Below the pieces are notes generated by a model. It was not told the DNA's origin. It saw nothing but the letters and a program-made list of their open reading frames with translations, and searched no databases. Source: Pseudomonas spelaei (lineage in GTDB: Bacteria; Pseudomonadota; Gammaproteobacteria; Pseudomonadales; Pseudomonadaceae). From it: a stretch of DNA of 64,000 nt. Each line of letters opens with the position of its first letter. Positions within the stretch are counted from its first letter, which is position 1. The DNA lies in assembly GCF_009724245.1 (NCBI RefSeq), contig NZ_WNNK01000006.1:216675-280674 (forward strand), read 5' to 3'. The position numbers and the translations under genes are program-made. Below, piece by piece: positions 1 to 10,393 of the stretch.

Positions 1-703
1 TCACGCGTTGCGGGTCTTTGGCTTCGCCGGCAGTGATGCCGATGATTTCAATCCCGCCGAAGGCAAACATCACCACTGCGAAGGAGGCGATCAGGCCGCC
101 GATGCCGTTAGGCATAAATCCGCCGTGGGCCCACAGGTTGCTCAGGCCGGTAGCCGGTGCATCCGCCGATGAATGAATACCGAACAGCATGATGCCGAAA
201 CCACCGAGGATCATCGCGACAATGGCCGCCACCTTGAGCAGCGACAGCCAGAACTCCATCTCGCCGAAGACTTTGACGTTGCACAGGTTCAGGCCGCCGA
301 TCACCAGGACGATGCCCAACACCCAGACCCAGCGGGCGACTTCGGGAAACCAGAAGCCCATGTAGATGCCAAAGGCGGTGACGTCGGCCAGGCAGACGAT
401 GATCATTTCAAAGGCGTAGGTCCAGCCGAGGATAAAGCCCGACATTGGTCCCAGGTAGGTGCTGGCGTAGTGGCCGAACGAGCCGGACACCGGGTCGTGC
501 ACGGCCATTTCGCCGAGGGCGCGCATGACCATGAATACGGCGGCGCCACCGATCAGGTAGGCCAGCAACACGGCTGGGCCAGCCATCTGGATAGCCGAGG
601 CGGAACCGTAGAACAGCCCGGTGCCGATCGCCGACCCCAGTGCCATGAAGCGAATATGGCGGGCGGACAGCCCGCGTTTCAAACCCTTTTCTTGCTGGTG
701 CAT
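1..703 (-). CDS. hutT: Histidine-type amino-acid permease HutT, APC family (3' end outside window)
   Basis: The reading frame starts at the ATG at 703 and runs off the left edge, leaving about 234 residues. It opens [20 protein letters not shown] and continues with the hydrophobic segments and the [13 protein letters not shown] motif of APC-superfamily amino-acid permeases of the ProY/HutT type. It is the last visible gene of the hut operon, downstream of hutH on the same strand and separated from it by a REP pair. In P. fluorescens the equivalent gene is a histidine uptake permease, and hutI and hutG follow it; those would lie beyond the window edge. Substrate is inferred from context, and a proline-type permease is the alternative. 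Confidence 0.8.
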   Translation of the reverse strand, partial: MHQQEKGLKRGLSARHIRFMALGSAIGTGLFYGSASAIQMAGPAVLLAYLIGGAAVFMVMRALGEMAVHDPVSGSFGHYASTYLGPMSGFILGWTYAFEMIIVCLADVTAFGIYMGFWFPEVARWVWVLGIVLVIGGLNLCNVKVFGEMEFWLSLLKVAAIVAMILGGFGIMLFGIHSSADAPATGLSNLWAHGGFMPNGIGGLIASFAVVMFAFGGIEIIGITAGEAKDPQRV

Positions 704-752
704 TTCTCGTCCCTAATTGTTCTTATCTGAGAAGGTGAAGCGCTGAACAATG

Positions 753-860
753 GTGGGAGCTGTCGAGCTTTAGCGAGGCTGCGATAGCGGCGGGTCAGGC
801 GACATTAATGCCAGCTGTGCCGACGTCATCGCAGCCTCGCTAAAGCTCGACAGCTCCCAC
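753..860. repeat. Inverted REP pair (second REP subtype)
   Basis: Two inverted copies begin and end with GTGGGAGCTG/CAGCTCCCAC and enclose a stretch containing CTTTAGCGAGGCTGCGAT and its complement. This subtype differs from the GGCTTGCCTGC type that dominates the window. It lies between hutH and hutT inside the operon. Confidence 0.85.
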
Positions 861-898
861 ACTGGATCACCTTGGCGACCCAGTTTTGAGCAAGGCGC

Positions 899-2437
899 TT
901 ACAGGCTCGGCAACAACTTCGCCGGCACCAGCTCATTCAAACAACGGCTGGCCAACAGCTCGCTCGCGGCGTTGATGTCCGGCGCGAAGAAACGGTCCTT
1001 CTCATAAAACGGCACTTTACCGCGCAGGATGCCACGGGCTTTTTCCAGCTTCGGCGAGGTTTTCAAACCATCACGAAGGTCCAGGCCCTGACACGCCGCC
1101 AGCCATTCCACCGCCAGAATACCGCGCACGTTTTCCGCCATTTCCCACAGACGCTTGCCTGCAGCCGGCGCCATGGATACGTGGTCTTCCTGGTTAGCCG
1201 ACGTCGGCAGGCTGTCCACGCTATGCGGGTGGGACAATGCCTTGTTCTCACTGGCCAAGGCCGCTGCAGTCACCTGGGCGATCATGAAGCCGGAGTTCAC
1301 GCCGCCATTGGCTACCAGGAACGGCGGCAGTTGCGACATGTGCTTGTCCATCATCAACGAGATGCGGCGCTCGCTCAGGGAACCGATTTCAGCGATGGCC
1401 AGGGCCATGTTGTCTGCGGCCATGGCGACAGGTTCTGCGTGGAAGTTACCGCCGGAAATCACGTCACCTTCGGCAGCGAACACCAACGGGTTGTCGGAAA
1501 CAGCGTTGGCTTCGATCACCAGCACTTCGGCGGCCTGACGGAACTGGGTCAGGCAGGCACCCATGACTTGCGGCTGGCAACGCAGGGAGTACGGGTCCTG
1601 AACCTTGTCGCAGTTCTGGTGGGACTTGGACACTTCGCTGCTCTCGCCCAGCAGGTCACGATAAGCGGCGGCGGAGTCGATCTGGCCGCGTTGGCCGCGG
1701 GCAGCGTGAATACGCGCATCAAACGGCGAACGCGAACCCAGTACGGCTTCCACCGTCAGGCCACCACAGGCCAGGGCGGCGGCGAACAGGTCTTCGCCTT
1801 CGAACAGGCCGCGCAAGGCAAACGCAGTGGACACCTGGGTGCCGTTGAGCAGCGCCAGACCTTCTTTAGCGGCCAGGGTCAGCGGCGTCAGGCCGGCGAC
1901 TTTCAGCGCTTCGGTCGCCTCCATCCATTCGCCCTTGTAGCGTGCCTTGCCTTCACCCAGCAGTACCAGCGACATGTGCGCCAACGGCGCCAAGTCACCG
2001 GATGCACCCACCGAACCCTTGAGGGGAATGTGCGGATACACCTCGGCGTTGATCAGGGCGATCAGCGCATCGATCACTTGCCGGCGAATCCCGGAGAAAC
2101 CACGGCTCAGGCTGTTGACCTTGAGCACCATGACCAACCGCACCAGTGCATCGCTGATGGGCTCGCCGACACCGGCGGCGTGGGACAACACCAGGGAACG
2201 CTGGAGGTTTTCCAGGTCTTCACTGGCGATACGGGTCGAGGCCAGCAGGCCGAAACCGGTGTTGATGCCGTAAGCGGTGCGGTTCTCGGCGAGAATCTGC
2301 TCCACGCAGGCGACACTGGCTTCGATCTGGGCCGAAGCGCTGTCATCCAGGCTGAGGGTTACCGGCTGCTGGTAGATGGCACGCAGTTGGGCAAGGCTCA
2401 GTTGGCCTGGAATCAGGTTTAGCGCAGTCACATTCAT
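899..2437 (-). CDS. hutH: Histidine ammonia-lyase (canonical copy, HutH2 by SBW25 order)
   Basis: A 512-residue protein of normal HutH length. It deaminates L-histidine to urocanate, the first step of histidine catabolism. The MIO-forming triad Ala-Ser-Gly is intact at about residues 145-147 within [14 protein letters not shown]. The conserved Tyr of YGINTGFG (about 56) and the EDHVSM motif near the C-terminus are also present. The start is supported by AAAAGGAGC just upstream of the ATG. It lies downstream of a divergent second lyase gene in the same operon. In SBW25 one of two hutH copies is reported as non-functional; this copy has all catalytic features and should be the active enzyme. 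Confidence 0.95.
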   Translation of the reverse strand: MNVTALNLIPGQLSLAQLRAIYQQPVTLSLDDSASAQIEASVACVEQILAENRTAYGINTGFGLLASTRIASEDLENLQRSLVLSHAAGVGEPISDALVRLVMVLKVNSLSRGFSGIRRQVIDALIALINAEVYPHIPLKGSVGASGDLAPLAHMSLVLLGEGKARYKGEWMEATEALKVAGLTPLTLAAKEGLALLNGTQVSTAFALRGLFEGEDLFAAALACGGLTVEAVLGSRSPFDARIHAARGQRGQIDSAAAYRDLLGESSEVSKSHQNCDKVQDPYSLRCQPQVMGACLTQFRQAAEVLVIEANAVSDNPLVFAAEGDVISGGNFHAEPVAMAADNMALAIAEIGSLSERRISLMMDKHMSQLPPFLVANGGVNSGFMIAQVTAAALASENKALSHPHSVDSLPTSANQEDHVSMAPAAGKRLWEMAENVRGILAVEWLAACQGLDLRDGLKTSPKLEKARGILRGKVPFYEKDRFFAPDINAASELLASRCLNELVPAKLLPSL

Positions 2438-2552
2438 GCTCCTTTTGAGAGTGTTGTTAACTACCAGTCGCTCCGGATGCTTCCGTTATCCGCCGCTGTC
2501 CTCTTTTTGAGTGACTGACGGCTTGGCACGCTGGTTATTGTTGGAAAAATTT

Positions 2553-4076
2553 TCAGTGCAAATTCGGTAGCGTTCGTTGCAGCAAGGCGGTGTCTTTCAG
2601 CAGCGTTGCCGCTGTAGCGATGTCCGGCGCCAGCCAGCGGTCCTGGTCGTAGGCCGGGACCTGTTCACGCAGCACGCGCCAGGCGGTATCAGTACCCGCG
2701 CCGAAACGTTGTGCTTTGAGAAATTCGAAAGCCTGGGCCGCCAGCAGGTACTCGATGGCGAGGATCTGGGTGACGTTTTCCAGCACTTGATGCAGCTTCA
2801 GTGCGGCATTGGTGCCCATGCTCAGGTGATCTTCCTGCAGGCCCGAGGTGACGAAGTTGTCGAGCACCGCCGGTTGCGCCAGTTGGCGGTTTTGCCCGCA
2901 CAGCGAGGCGGCGACGTACTGCACGATCATCATCCCGGAGTTGACGCCGGGGTTGCTCACCAGGAAGGCCGGCAAGCCGCTGACGTGAGGGTTGATCAGA
3001 CGGTCCAGGCGACGCTCGGCGATGGAGCCGATTTCCGCCATGGCGATGGCCAACATGTCGGCCGCCAATGCCACAGACTGCCCGTGCGGGTTGGCCTGAG
3101 ACACCACGCGGTAATTGTCCGCAGTGCCGAGGAGCAACGGGTTGTCGGTAGCACCGTTAAGTTCGGTTTCGATCTGCCGGGTGGCGTGCTCCAACTGATC
3201 ACGAGCTGCACCGTGGACCTGGGGAATCGAACGGATGCTCAAAGCGTCCTGAGTGCGAATCCCTTTACTGGTGGCGATCACTTCACTGCCGTCCAGCAGC
3301 GCACGCAGGTTAATGCCCACTTGCTGCATACCCGGGTGTGGCTTGAGGGCGATGATCTCTTCATCGAACGCATCGATCTGACCGCGCTGGGCTTCGAAAC
3401 TCATGGCACCGATCACGTCGGCCCATTGCAGCAGGCGGTGTGCGTCATCCAGGGCCAGGCAGCTGAGGCCAGTCATGCACGGCGTGCCATTGACCAGGCA
3501 CAGACCGTCCTTGGCGCCGAGCACCACAGGCTGCAAACCTTCGGCCGCCAAGGCTTCGTGCGCCGGGACGATGCGGCCCCGGTAGCTGACCGTGCCGACG
3601 CCCAGCAACGTGATGCCGATATGGGCCATATGCGTCAGGTAACCCACCGAACCCTGGGACGGTACCTGCGGGGTGATGCCATGGTTCAACAGCGCCAGCA
3701 GCGAATGAATCACCTGCGGGTGCAACCCGGATTTGCCGTGGCTGTAGTTGATGATTGCAGCACAGATGATTGCCCGAGTCTGCTCATCGCTCAATGGTGC
3801 ACCCACGCCACATGCGTGGCTAAGCAGCGTATTGCGCGACAGCTGGCTCAGTTGCTCGCCTTCGAGCGAGACGTTGCACAAGGCACCCAGGCCGGTGTTG
3901 ACGCCATAGGCGCGTTCACCGCTGGTGACGATGCGCTGGACGATGGCCTGGGCATTATCGATCCGCGCCCAGGCCTGGCCCGACAGTTCAAGGACCGCGC
4001 CGTGACGGGCCACGGCGACCACGTCCTGCCAACGCATCGGAGCGTCGGCGATGATGATTTTTTCAGCCTGGGACAT
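2553..4076 (-). CDS. hutH1: HutH-like aromatic amino-acid lyase lacking the MIO triad (HutH1 position)
   Basis: About 507 residues from the ATG at 4076, which has AAGAGG eight bases upstream; in-frame starts further upstream at 4091 and 4139 are less likely because the frame there crosses a REP element. The protein aligns with the HAL/PAL family along its length (YGVNTGLG, GSVG, DNPL, QEDHLSM). Where the family has [15 protein letters not shown] it reads GSVGYLTHMAH, so the Ala-Ser-Gly residues that cyclise to the MIO electrophile are absent. I read this directly from the DNA at about 3640. By position next to hutV it corresponds to SBW25 hutH1. Lyase activity is doubtful; a regulatory, scaffold or altered catalytic role is possible. 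Confidence 0.8.
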   Translation of the reverse strand: MSQAEKIIIADAPMRWQDVVAVARHGAVLELSGQAWARIDNAQAIVQRIVTSGERAYGVNTGLGALCNVSLEGEQLSQLSRNTLLSHACGVGAPLSDEQTRAIICAAIINYSHGKSGLHPQVIHSLLALLNHGITPQVPSQGSVGYLTHMAHIGITLLGVGTVSYRGRIVPAHEALAAEGLQPVVLGAKDGLCLVNGTPCMTGLSCLALDDAHRLLQWADVIGAMSFEAQRGQIDAFDEEIIALKPHPGMQQVGINLRALLDGSEVIATSKGIRTQDALSIRSIPQVHGAARDQLEHATRQIETELNGATDNPLLLGTADNYRVVSQANPHGQSVALAADMLAIAMAEIGSIAERRLDRLINPHVSGLPAFLVSNPGVNSGMMIVQYVAASLCGQNRQLAQPAVLDNFVTSGLQEDHLSMGTNAALKLHQVLENVTQILAIEYLLAAQAFEFLKAQRFGAGTDTAWRVLREQVPAYDQDRWLAPDIATAATLLKDTALLQRTLPNLH

Positions 4077-4114
4077 TGTTGACCTCTTCATATTTTCTAC
4101 AGCTTTGCCGGCCT

Positions 4115-4184
4115 CATCGCGGGCAAGCCCGGCTCCCACAGGGGAATGCAGTTCAAATGTGGGAGCTGGCTTGCCTGCGATAGC
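4115..4184. repeat. REP pair between hutV and the HutH-like gene
   Basis: The left copy reads CATCGCGGGCAAGCCCGGCT followed by CCCAC. The right copy is GTGGGAGCTGGCTTGCCTGC in inverted orientation. The pair lies upstream of the HutH-like start codon inside the operon. Confidence 0.85.
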
Positions 4185-4211
4185 GCCAGCCGACTCACCA
4201 CAACTAGCGGA

Positions 4212-5036
4212 TCAGACCACCGCCGCCCGCCGCTGTACAAAGCGGTCCACATACTCATCCGCCGGCGAATGCAGGATCTCGCGCGGGGTGCCGACCTGGA
4301 TCAGCTTGCCGTCCTTGAGAATCGCAATGCGGTTGCCGATGCGCACGGCCTCGTCGAGGTCGTGGGTGATGAACACGATGGTCTTGTGCAGGGTCTTTTG
4401 CAGCTCCAGCAACTGGTCCTGCATTTCGGCACGGATCAGCGGGTCGAGCGCACTGAAGGCTTCGTCCATCAGGATAATGTCGGTGTCGGCCGCCAGCGCA
4501 CGGGCCAGGCCCACCCGTTGGCGCATGCCGCCGGAAAGCTGGTGCGGGTATTTGTTTTCGTAGCCCTTGAGGCCCACGGTCTCGATCCAGTGCAGCGCCC
4601 GTTCGGTACACACTTGCTTGGTTTCGCCGCGCACTTTCAGGCCGTAGGCGACGTTGTCCAGCACGCTCTTGTGGGGCAGCAGGCCGAAGCTCTGGAACAC
4701 CATGCTGATCTTGTGCCGACGGAATTGGCGCAGGGCGTCCATGTCCAGTTGCAGGATGTCTTCGCCGTCCACCAGGATCGCGCCGCTGGTCGGGTCGATC
4801 AGGCGGTTGAAGTGGCGCACCAACGTGGATTTACCGGATCCTGACAGGCCCATGATCACGAAGATTTCGCCAGTGCCGATGCTCAGGGACAGGTCGTTCA
4901 CACCCACCACACAACCGGTCTCGGCCAGCACCTGATCCTTGGTCTTGCCCTGGCCGATAAGCGCCAGTGCGTCCTTGGAACGAGCACCGAAAATCTTGAA
5001 TACGTTTTTGACTTCAATCTTGCTGACAGTAGTCAT
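4212..5036 (-). CDS. hutV: Histidine ABC transporter ATPase HutV (ProV/ChoV type)
   Basis: 274 residues with Walker [10 protein letters not shown] at about 63-71, signature [15 protein letters not shown] and Walker [14 protein letters not shown] followed by a normal switch His. It belongs to the quaternary amine/proline uptake ATPases but lacks the long C-terminal CBS domains of E. coli ProV. It energises the HutXWV importer. Its ATG overlaps the stop codon of hutW (ATGA at 5033-5036), showing translational coupling. The hut context favours histidine (possibly also proline or betaine-like compounds) as substrate. Confidence 0.9.
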   Translation of the reverse strand: MTTVSKIEVKNVFKIFGARSKDALALIGQGKTKDQVLAETGCVVGVNDLSLSIGTGEIFVIMGLSGSGKSTLVRHFNRLIDPTSGAILVDGEDILQLDMDALRQFRRHKISMVFQSFGLLPHKSVLDNVAYGLKVRGETKQVCTERALHWIETVGLKGYENKYPHQLSGGMRQRVGLARALAADTDIILMDEAFSALDPLIRAEMQDQLLELQKTLHKTIVFITHDLDEAVRIGNRIAILKDGKLIQVGTPREILHSPADEYVDRFVQRRAAVV

Positions 5037-5884
5037 TTGCTCGCCTCATGCCGTGGACGACCATAGGCCTGGGTAATGCGGTCGATGACCACTGCAAGAA
5101 TCACAATCGCCAGGCCGGCTTCAAGGCCACGCCCAACGTTGAGGGTCTGGATGCCTACCAACACGTCTTCACCCAAGCCACGCGCGCCGATCATCGAGGC
5201 AATCACCACCATCGACAGCGCCATCATGGTGGTCTGGTTGATCCCGGCCATGATGCTCGGCAGGGCCAGGGGCAATTGCACGCCGAACAGTTGCTGCCAA
5301 CGGTTGGCGCCAAAGGCGTTGATGGCTTCCATGACTTCGCCGTCCACCTGGCGAATGCCCAGGTCGGTCAGGCGGATCAGTGGCGGCGCAGCGTAGATCA
5401 CCGTGGCGAAAATCGCCGGGACCTTGCCCAGGCCGAACAGCATCAGCACCGGAATCAGGTACACGAAGCTGGGCATGGTTTGCATGATGTCCAGCAACGG
5501 CATCAGCACCGAACGCAGGCGATTGCTGCGGGCCGAAAGAATGCCCAGGGGGATCCCGATCAGCACCGAGATCACCGTGGCCACCATCATCAGCGCCAGG
5601 GTCTGCATCAGCTTGTCCCACAGCCCGACCGCGCCCACCAGGAACAGCAGGCCGACAATCACAGCCGTGGTGACCACCTTGCGGGTGGCGTGCCAGGCAA
5701 TACCGCCGACGATCGCCAGCATCAACCACCAGGGCGCTGCACGCAGCACGCCTTCCAGGTTGACGATGGCCCATAGCAGGGTGTCGGAGATGTGCCGGAA
5801 CACATCGCCGTAGTTGGTCACCAGCGAATCAACCCAACTGTTGACCCAGTCGGCGATGGAAAACGTAAAACTCTCAGGAAACAT
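5033..5884 (-). CDS. hutW: Histidine ABC transporter permease HutW
   Basis: 283 residues with several hydrophobic segments and a BPD-type EAA loop ([20 protein letters not shown]) typical of ProW/OpuAB permeases. It forms the inner-membrane channel for HutX-bound substrate with HutV. The gene lies 71 bases downstream of hutX and overlaps hutV by four bases. Family similarity alone would also allow choline or glycine betaine. Confidence 0.9.
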   Translation of the reverse strand: MFPESFTFSIADWVNSWVDSLVTNYGDVFRHISDTLLWAIVNLEGVLRAAPWWLMLAIVGGIAWHATRKVVTTAVIVGLLFLVGAVGLWDKLMQTLALMMVATVISVLIGIPLGILSARSNRLRSVLMPLLDIMQTMPSFVYLIPVLMLFGLGKVPAIFATVIYAAPPLIRLTDLGIRQVDGEVMEAINAFGANRWQQLFGVQLPLALPSIMAGINQTTMMALSMVVIASMIGARGLGEDVLVGIQTLNVGRGLEAGLAIVILAVVIDRITQAYGRPRHEASK

Positions 5885-5955
5885 ATCGTGCTCTCGATCC
5901 AGTGGGTTGTGGCCAGGCGCCCGGCGGCCTGTGGAGACAACCGGGAACGCTCAAC

Positions 5956-6924
5956 CTACAAGGCCGCGTCGATTTTCTTGGCTGCGTCGTCGCTCACCCA
6001 TGCGTGCCAGACTTCAGGATGTTCCTTGAGGAAAATTTTCGCCAGTTTTGGTGATTCAATTCGCTCTTTGGTCATGCGTGCCAGGTTCTGGTTCAACAGG
6101 TCGATCGGCAGGTTGACCTTCTCCAGCACCGCCACCAGTTCCGGGGCTTGCTCGTGGAAGGTCTTGGACAGGCCGACCTTGATGGTCACGCTTTTATCCA
6201 CGCCTGGTTTTTCTTCCAGCTTCACTAGGTCGACCTGGCCCATCAGCGGCGTTGGCGACCAGTAGTAAAACAGGATCGGCTCGCCACGCTTGTAGCTCGA
6301 CAGCACCGCGGCATCCAGCGCCGGGCCGGTGCCTGGGCGGAAGTTGGTGTAGGTGCTTTCCAGGCCGTAGCTCTTGAGCATTTCGCTGTTGTCCAGCTCA
6401 CAGGTCCAGCCCGCCGGGCAGTTGTAGAAACGGCCCTTGGACGGCTCTTCCTGGTCCTTGAACACGGCGGAATATTTGGCCAGGTCGGCGATGGTTTTCA
6501 GGTCCGGCGCCTTGGCTTCCAACTTGCGCTTGGCGTCACCTTCGATCACATAACGGGGTACGTACCAGCCTTCGATAGCGCCCACCACCGGAGCGCCGAC
6601 ACCGACGACTTTCCCGGCCTTCTCGGCCTTGTTCCAGACCTCGCTGCGGCCTACCCACTCTTCGGCGAAGATCTGGATGTCATTGCTGCCAAGGGCGTTT
6701 TCCATGGTGATGGAGTTGCCTGGCAAGCTGTCGGTTTTGCAGTCGTAGCCTTTTTCCAACACCAGTTGCAGGACGTCCGTCAGCAACATGCCGCTTTCCC
6801 AATTCAGGCCGGCGAACTTCACCGGTTTGCCCGACTCGCACCAGCCTGCCGCCTGAGAGGCGCCAGCGCTGGCCAGCAAGCCTGCGGCGAACAACGTGGT
6901 CAGCAGGGTCTTATTCATTTTCAT
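5956..6924 (-). CDS. hutX: Periplasmic histidine-binding protein HutX (OpuAC family)
   Basis: 322 residues from the ATG at 6924, preceded by GGGAGC. Starting there gives a clean signal peptide (MKMNKTLLTTLFAAGLLASAGASQA). An in-frame ATG at 6993 would put 23 charged residues ahead of the signal and is rejected. The mature part has the OpuAC/ProX fold signature, for example KFAGLNWESGMLLTDVLQ. It captures substrate in the periplasm for HutWV. It follows the NCS1 transporter gene with a 68-base gap. Confidence 0.88.
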   Translation of the reverse strand: MKMNKTLLTTLFAAGLLASAGASQAAGWCESGKPVKFAGLNWESGMLLTDVLQLVLEKGYDCKTDSLPGNSITMENALGSNDIQIFAEEWVGRSEVWNKAEKAGKVVGVGAPVVGAIEGWYVPRYVIEGDAKRKLEAKAPDLKTIADLAKYSAVFKDQEEPSKGRFYNCPAGWTCELDNSEMLKSYGLESTYTNFRPGTGPALDAAVLSSYKRGEPILFYYWSPTPLMGQVDLVKLEEKPGVDKSVTIKVGLSKTFHEQAPELVAVLEKVNLPIDLLNQNLARMTKERIESPKLAKIFLKEHPEVWHAWVSDDAAKKIDAAL

Positions 6925-6992
6925 TGTGTGACGCTCCCAATCATGAAATGGATTACGGCAGTCGAAAGGCGTCCTGCCTTGTCCACGTCCCA

Positions 6993-8450
6993 TCAGGCCT
7001 GTGCAACCAGCCCGCTTGTCGTTGGTGTAGCGCCCTGCTCTGTCGGCAGGATCAGGTGTTCAGGAACTGCGCCATGCCATTTTTTGGCACACACGTAATA
7101 CAGGGCTGCGGGCAGTACCAGACCGATGATCCAGGAAATATCCACATCACCCAGGGCCGCCACCAGCGGACCGGTGTAGAACTTGGTGGAGATGAAGGGC
7201 AATTGCACCAGCACACCGAATACATAGACGCTGATACCGAGCGGGTTCCAACGGCCGTAGCGACCGTTCGGATCGGCCAGCGCCGGCACGTCATAGCGAT
7301 CACGGGTGATGCAGTAGTAGTCCACCAGGTTGATCGCACTCCATGGCGTAAAGAAGGCCAGCAGGAACAGGATGAAGGACTTGAACGCACCGAGGAACGA
7401 GTGCTGACCGAGCAGCGCGATCAGGGTCGCAGTACCGACGATGACCAGCACGAAAACCAGGCGCTGCAAGCGCGTGACCTCCAGGCGACCACGGAAGCCG
7501 CTGACGATGGTCGCAATGCACATGAAGCTGCCATAGGAGTTCAACGTGGAGATGGTGACCTTGCCAAACGCGATGCTGAAGTACAGCAGCGCAGCAGTGG
7601 CACCCGTGCCGCCCAAACCAACGATGTAGGCCACTTCGTGACCGGCAAATTGCCCATTGGACATGGCAGCGGCAAACACGCCGAGGATCATCGCCACCTG
7701 CGCGCCAATGACCGAACCTGCGCCAGCGGCCAGAAAGGTTTTCACCGAGGATGTCTTGCTCGGCAGATAGCGTGAATAGTCCGCCACGTAAGGGCCGAAA
7801 GCGATTTGCCAGGATGCCGCGAGCGATACCGCGAGCAGGAAGCTACTCCAACTGAAGTGGCGGATTTGCAGGAGTGCGCCAATGTCGGTCTGGCTCATCA
7901 GGCGACTGAACAGGTAGACAAAGGCAATCACACCAATGACGCTGGCGACACGACCGATGAAATGGATCACCCGGTAACCGAGCACCGTGACCAGCACGAT
8001 GACACTGGCGAAGATCAGGATACCGACGCTGTCGCTGACACCAAACAACTGGCCCAGTGCCTGACCGGAAAGCACGGTCCCCGTTGCGGTGAAACCGAGG
8101 TACATCAAACAGACCAGCACGATCGGAATGGCCGCGCCATAAACACCGAACTGTACCCGGCTGGAGATCATCTGCGGCAGACCAAGCCTGGGCCCTTGTG
8201 CCGCATGCAACGCCATGACGCCGCCGCCCAGCAGTTGCCCGATCAACAGACCGATCAATGACCAGAACACGTCACCGCCCAGCACCACGGCCAGGGCCCC
8301 GGTGACAATGGCGGTGATTTGCAGGTTGGCACCCATCCACAGGGTGAACTGGCTAAATAGACGACCGTGTCTTTCCGCTTCCGGGATGTAGTCGATCGAA
8401 CGCCTTTCGATCAACGGGGGGGTGCTTGCACGAGCGTCTTTTGCAGCCAT
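6993..8450 (-). CDS. NCS1-family permease of the hut operon (putative urocanate transporter HutTu)
   Basis: 485 residues with about 12 predicted membrane segments and the cytosine/purine/hydantoin transporter signature (for example QITAIVTGALAVVLGGDVFW near the start). It is annotated as CodB-like in related genomes. In P. fluorescens SBW25 the gene at this position, directly after hutU, is reported to take up urocanate. Substrate is therefore inferred from synteny, not from the sequence. It is the second gene of the hutU operon. Confidence 0.82.
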   Translation of the reverse strand: MAAKDARASTPPLIERRSIDYIPEAERHGRLFSQFTLWMGANLQITAIVTGALAVVLGGDVFWSLIGLLIGQLLGGGVMALHAAQGPRLGLPQMISSRVQFGVYGAAIPIVLVCLMYLGFTATGTVLSGQALGQLFGVSDSVGILIFASVIVLVTVLGYRVIHFIGRVASVIGVIAFVYLFSRLMSQTDIGALLQIRHFSWSSFLLAVSLAASWQIAFGPYVADYSRYLPSKTSSVKTFLAAGAGSVIGAQVAMILGVFAAAMSNGQFAGHEVAYIVGLGGTGATAALLYFSIAFGKVTISTLNSYGSFMCIATIVSGFRGRLEVTRLQRLVFVLVIVGTATLIALLGQHSFLGAFKSFILFLLAFFTPWSAINLVDYYCITRDRYDVPALADPNGRYGRWNPLGISVYVFGVLVQLPFISTKFYTGPLVAALGDVDISWIIGLVLPAALYYVCAKKWHGAVPEHLILPTEQGATPTTSGLVAQA

Positions 8451-8504
8451 GTGTGTTCAACCTCTGATGGATTGTTCATAAGCCTGTGTGAAACCTGCTT
8501 TCCT

Positions 8505-8588
8505 GTGGGAGCTGGCTTGCCTGCGATGGCATCACCTCGGTTTACAGATAAACCGAGTCGCCTGCATCGCAGGCAAGCCAGCTCCCAC
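8505..8588. repeat. REPIN between hutU and the NCS1 gene
   Basis: Two inverted copies of GTGGGAGCTGGCTTGCCTGC flank a short loop containing the inverted repeat CCTCGGTTTA/TAAACCGAG. The element can fold into a long hairpin. Confidence 0.92.
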
Positions 8589-8605
8589 AGGAACCGAGCC
8601 GGTCC

Positions 8606-10279
8606 TTATTTGATCATCGGCAGGTTCAGGCCCTGCTCCTTGGCGCAATCAATGGCGATCTGGTAACCGGCATCGGCGTGACGCATCACACCCGTGGCCG
8701 GGTCGTTGTGCAGCACGCGTGCAATACGCTCGGCCGCTTCGTCGGTACCGTCGCAGACAATCACCATGCCCGAGTGCTGAGAGAAGCCCATGCCGACGCC
8801 GCCGCCGTGGTGCAACGAGACCCAGGTCGCGCCGCTGGCGGTATTGAGCAGGGCATTGAGCAGTGGCCAGTCGGACACAGCATCGGAACCGTCCTGCATG
8901 GATTCTGTTTCGCGGTTCGGGCTGGCTACGGAGCCGGAGTCCAGGTGGTCACGACCGATCACTACCGGTGCCGACAACTCACCGCTGCGCACCATTTCGT
9001 TGAACGCCAGGCCCAACTTGGCGCGCTGGCCCAGGCCAACCCAGCAGATTCGCGCCGGCAGACCCTGGAAGCTGATGCGCTCGCGGGCCATGTCCAGCCA
9101 GTTGTGCAGGTGGGCGTCGTCCGGGATCAGTTCTTTTACTTTGGCGTCGGTCTTGTAGATGTCTTGCGGATCGCCCGACAGCGCAGCCCAACGGAATGGA
9201 CCGATGCCACGGCAGAACAGCGGACGGATATAAGCCGGTACGAAACCCGGGAAGTCGAATGCGTTTTCCACGCCTTCTTCTTGCGCCATCTGACGGATGT
9301 TATTGCCGTAGTCAAACGTCGGTACGCCCATTTTCTGGAAGTCCAACATCGCTTTAACGTGAACGGCCATCGATTGCTTGGCAGCTTTGATCACGGCAGC
9401 AGGCTCGGTCTTGGCGCGAGCGCGGTATTGGTCCCAGGTCCAGCCGGCCGGCAGGTAACCATTGAGCGGATCGTGGGCGCTGGTCTGGTCGGTGACCATG
9501 TCCGGGCGCACACCGCGCTTGACCAGTTCCGGAAGGATTTCAGCAGCGTTGCCGAGCAAAGCGATGGAGATCGCCTTGCCTTCCTGGGTGTATTTGGCGA
9601 TGCGGGCCAGCGCGTCGTCGAGGTCGGTGGCCTGCTCATCGACATAGCGGCTGCTCAAGCGGAAATCGATACTGACCTGCTGGCATTCAATGTTCAGCGA
9701 GCACGCACCGGCCAGGGTCGCAGCCAGAGGCTGGGCGCCGCCCATGCCACCCAGGCCTGCGGTCAGGACCCAACGACCTTTCAGATCGCTGTTGTAGTGC
9801 TGGCGACCGGCTTCAACGAAGGTTTCGTAGGTGCCCTGGACGATGCCCTGGCTGCCGATGTAGATCCAGCTGCCGGCGGTCATCTGGCCATACATGGCCA
9901 GGCCCTTGGCATCCAGCTCGTTGAAATGTTCCCAACTGGCCCAGTGCGGTACCAGGTTGGAGTTGGCGATCAGCACGCGCGGAGCATTGCTGTGGGTCTT
10001 GAACACACCCACTGGTTTGCCGGATTGCACCAACAGGGTTTCGTCGTCATTGAGGTTGGTCAGGCTTTCGACGATCTGGTCGTAGCATTCCCAGTTGCGC
10101 GCCGCACGGCCGATACCGCCGTACACCACCAATTCTTTCGGGTTCTCGGCCACTTGTGGGTCGAGGTTGTTCATCAGCATGCGCAGCGGCGCTTCGGTCA
10201 GCCAGCTTTTGGCGGTGAGCTTGTTACCGCGGGCAGCGCGAATTTCGACGTCACGGTATTTTGTAGGCTTGGTAGTCAC
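8606..10279 (-). CDS. hutU: Urocanate hydratase
   Basis: 557 residues, standard urocanase length. It converts urocanate to imidazolone propionate using tightly bound NAD+. The motifs [35 protein letters not shown] and [11 protein letters not shown] are all present. The start codon is GTG at 10279, with GAGGAG eight bases upstream. It is the first gene of the long hut operon. A sigma54-type promoter and a HutC operator lie 80-115 bases upstream, so it should be repressed by HutC until urocanate accumulates and activated by CbrB and/or NtrC. Confidence 0.96.
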   Translation of the reverse strand: MTTKPTKYRDVEIRAARGNKLTAKSWLTEAPLRMLMNNLDPQVAENPKELVVYGGIGRAARNWECYDQIVESLTNLNDDETLLVQSGKPVGVFKTHSNAPRVLIANSNLVPHWASWEHFNELDAKGLAMYGQMTAGSWIYIGSQGIVQGTYETFVEAGRQHYNSDLKGRWVLTAGLGGMGGAQPLAATLAGACSLNIECQQVSIDFRLSSRYVDEQATDLDDALARIAKYTQEGKAISIALLGNAAEILPELVKRGVRPDMVTDQTSAHDPLNGYLPAGWTWDQYRARAKTEPAAVIKAAKQSMAVHVKAMLDFQKMGVPTFDYGNNIRQMAQEEGVENAFDFPGFVPAYIRPLFCRGIGPFRWAALSGDPQDIYKTDAKVKELIPDDAHLHNWLDMARERISFQGLPARICWVGLGQRAKLGLAFNEMVRSGELSAPVVIGRDHLDSGSVASPNRETESMQDGSDAVSDWPLLNALLNTASGATWVSLHHGGGVGMGFSQHSGMVIVCDGTDEAAERIARVLHNDPATGVMRHADAGYQIAIDCAKEQGLNLPMIK

Positions 10280-10358
10280 GAAAAAAACTCCTCAACGCTA
10301 TGCGCGAACATGATTGGTGCGAAGAGGGTGTTCATGGACTCTTACGCACACATCTTTA

Positions 10359-10372
10359 CTTGTACATACAAG
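10359..10372 (-). promoter_or_regulatory. HutC operator at the hutU promoter
   Basis: CTTGTACATACAAG contains TGTA-CA-TACA, matching the TGTA-N2-TACA motif described for HutC. It covers the start point predicted from the sigma54 element (about 10366), as expected for a repressor site. Confidence 0.8.
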
Positions 10373-10376
10373 CATA

Positions 10377-10393
10377 TGCAATCAAGCGGCCAA
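10377..10393 (-). promoter_or_regulatory. Sigma54-type promoter of hutU
   Basis: On the minus strand TTGGCCGCTTGATTGCA has the -24 GG and -12 GC dinucleotides at the required 12-base interval. The transcript would start near 10366, giving a leader of about 86 bases. Sigma54 dependence of hutU is established in P. fluorescens SBW25. Confidence 0.8.

Noticed and set aside
1181..2422. Long open frame antisense to hutH (413 codons)
   Set aside because: It mirrors the codon pattern of the high-GC hutH gene, lacks a ribosome-binding site and encodes a Gln/His/Gly-rich product with no known domain.
2577..4082. Open frame antisense to the HutH-like gene (501 codons)
   Set aside because: A shadow of third-position GC bias on the opposite strand.
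4077..4139. Longer start for the HutH-like gene
   Set aside because: The extension translates a REP arm. A good ribosome-binding sequence lies before the ATG at 4076.
4212..6924. ABC system as a choline or glycine betaine transporter
   Set aside because: Family similarity allows it, but the genes lie inside the hut operon between hutU and hutH, and the equivalent SBW25 locus is described as hutXWV.
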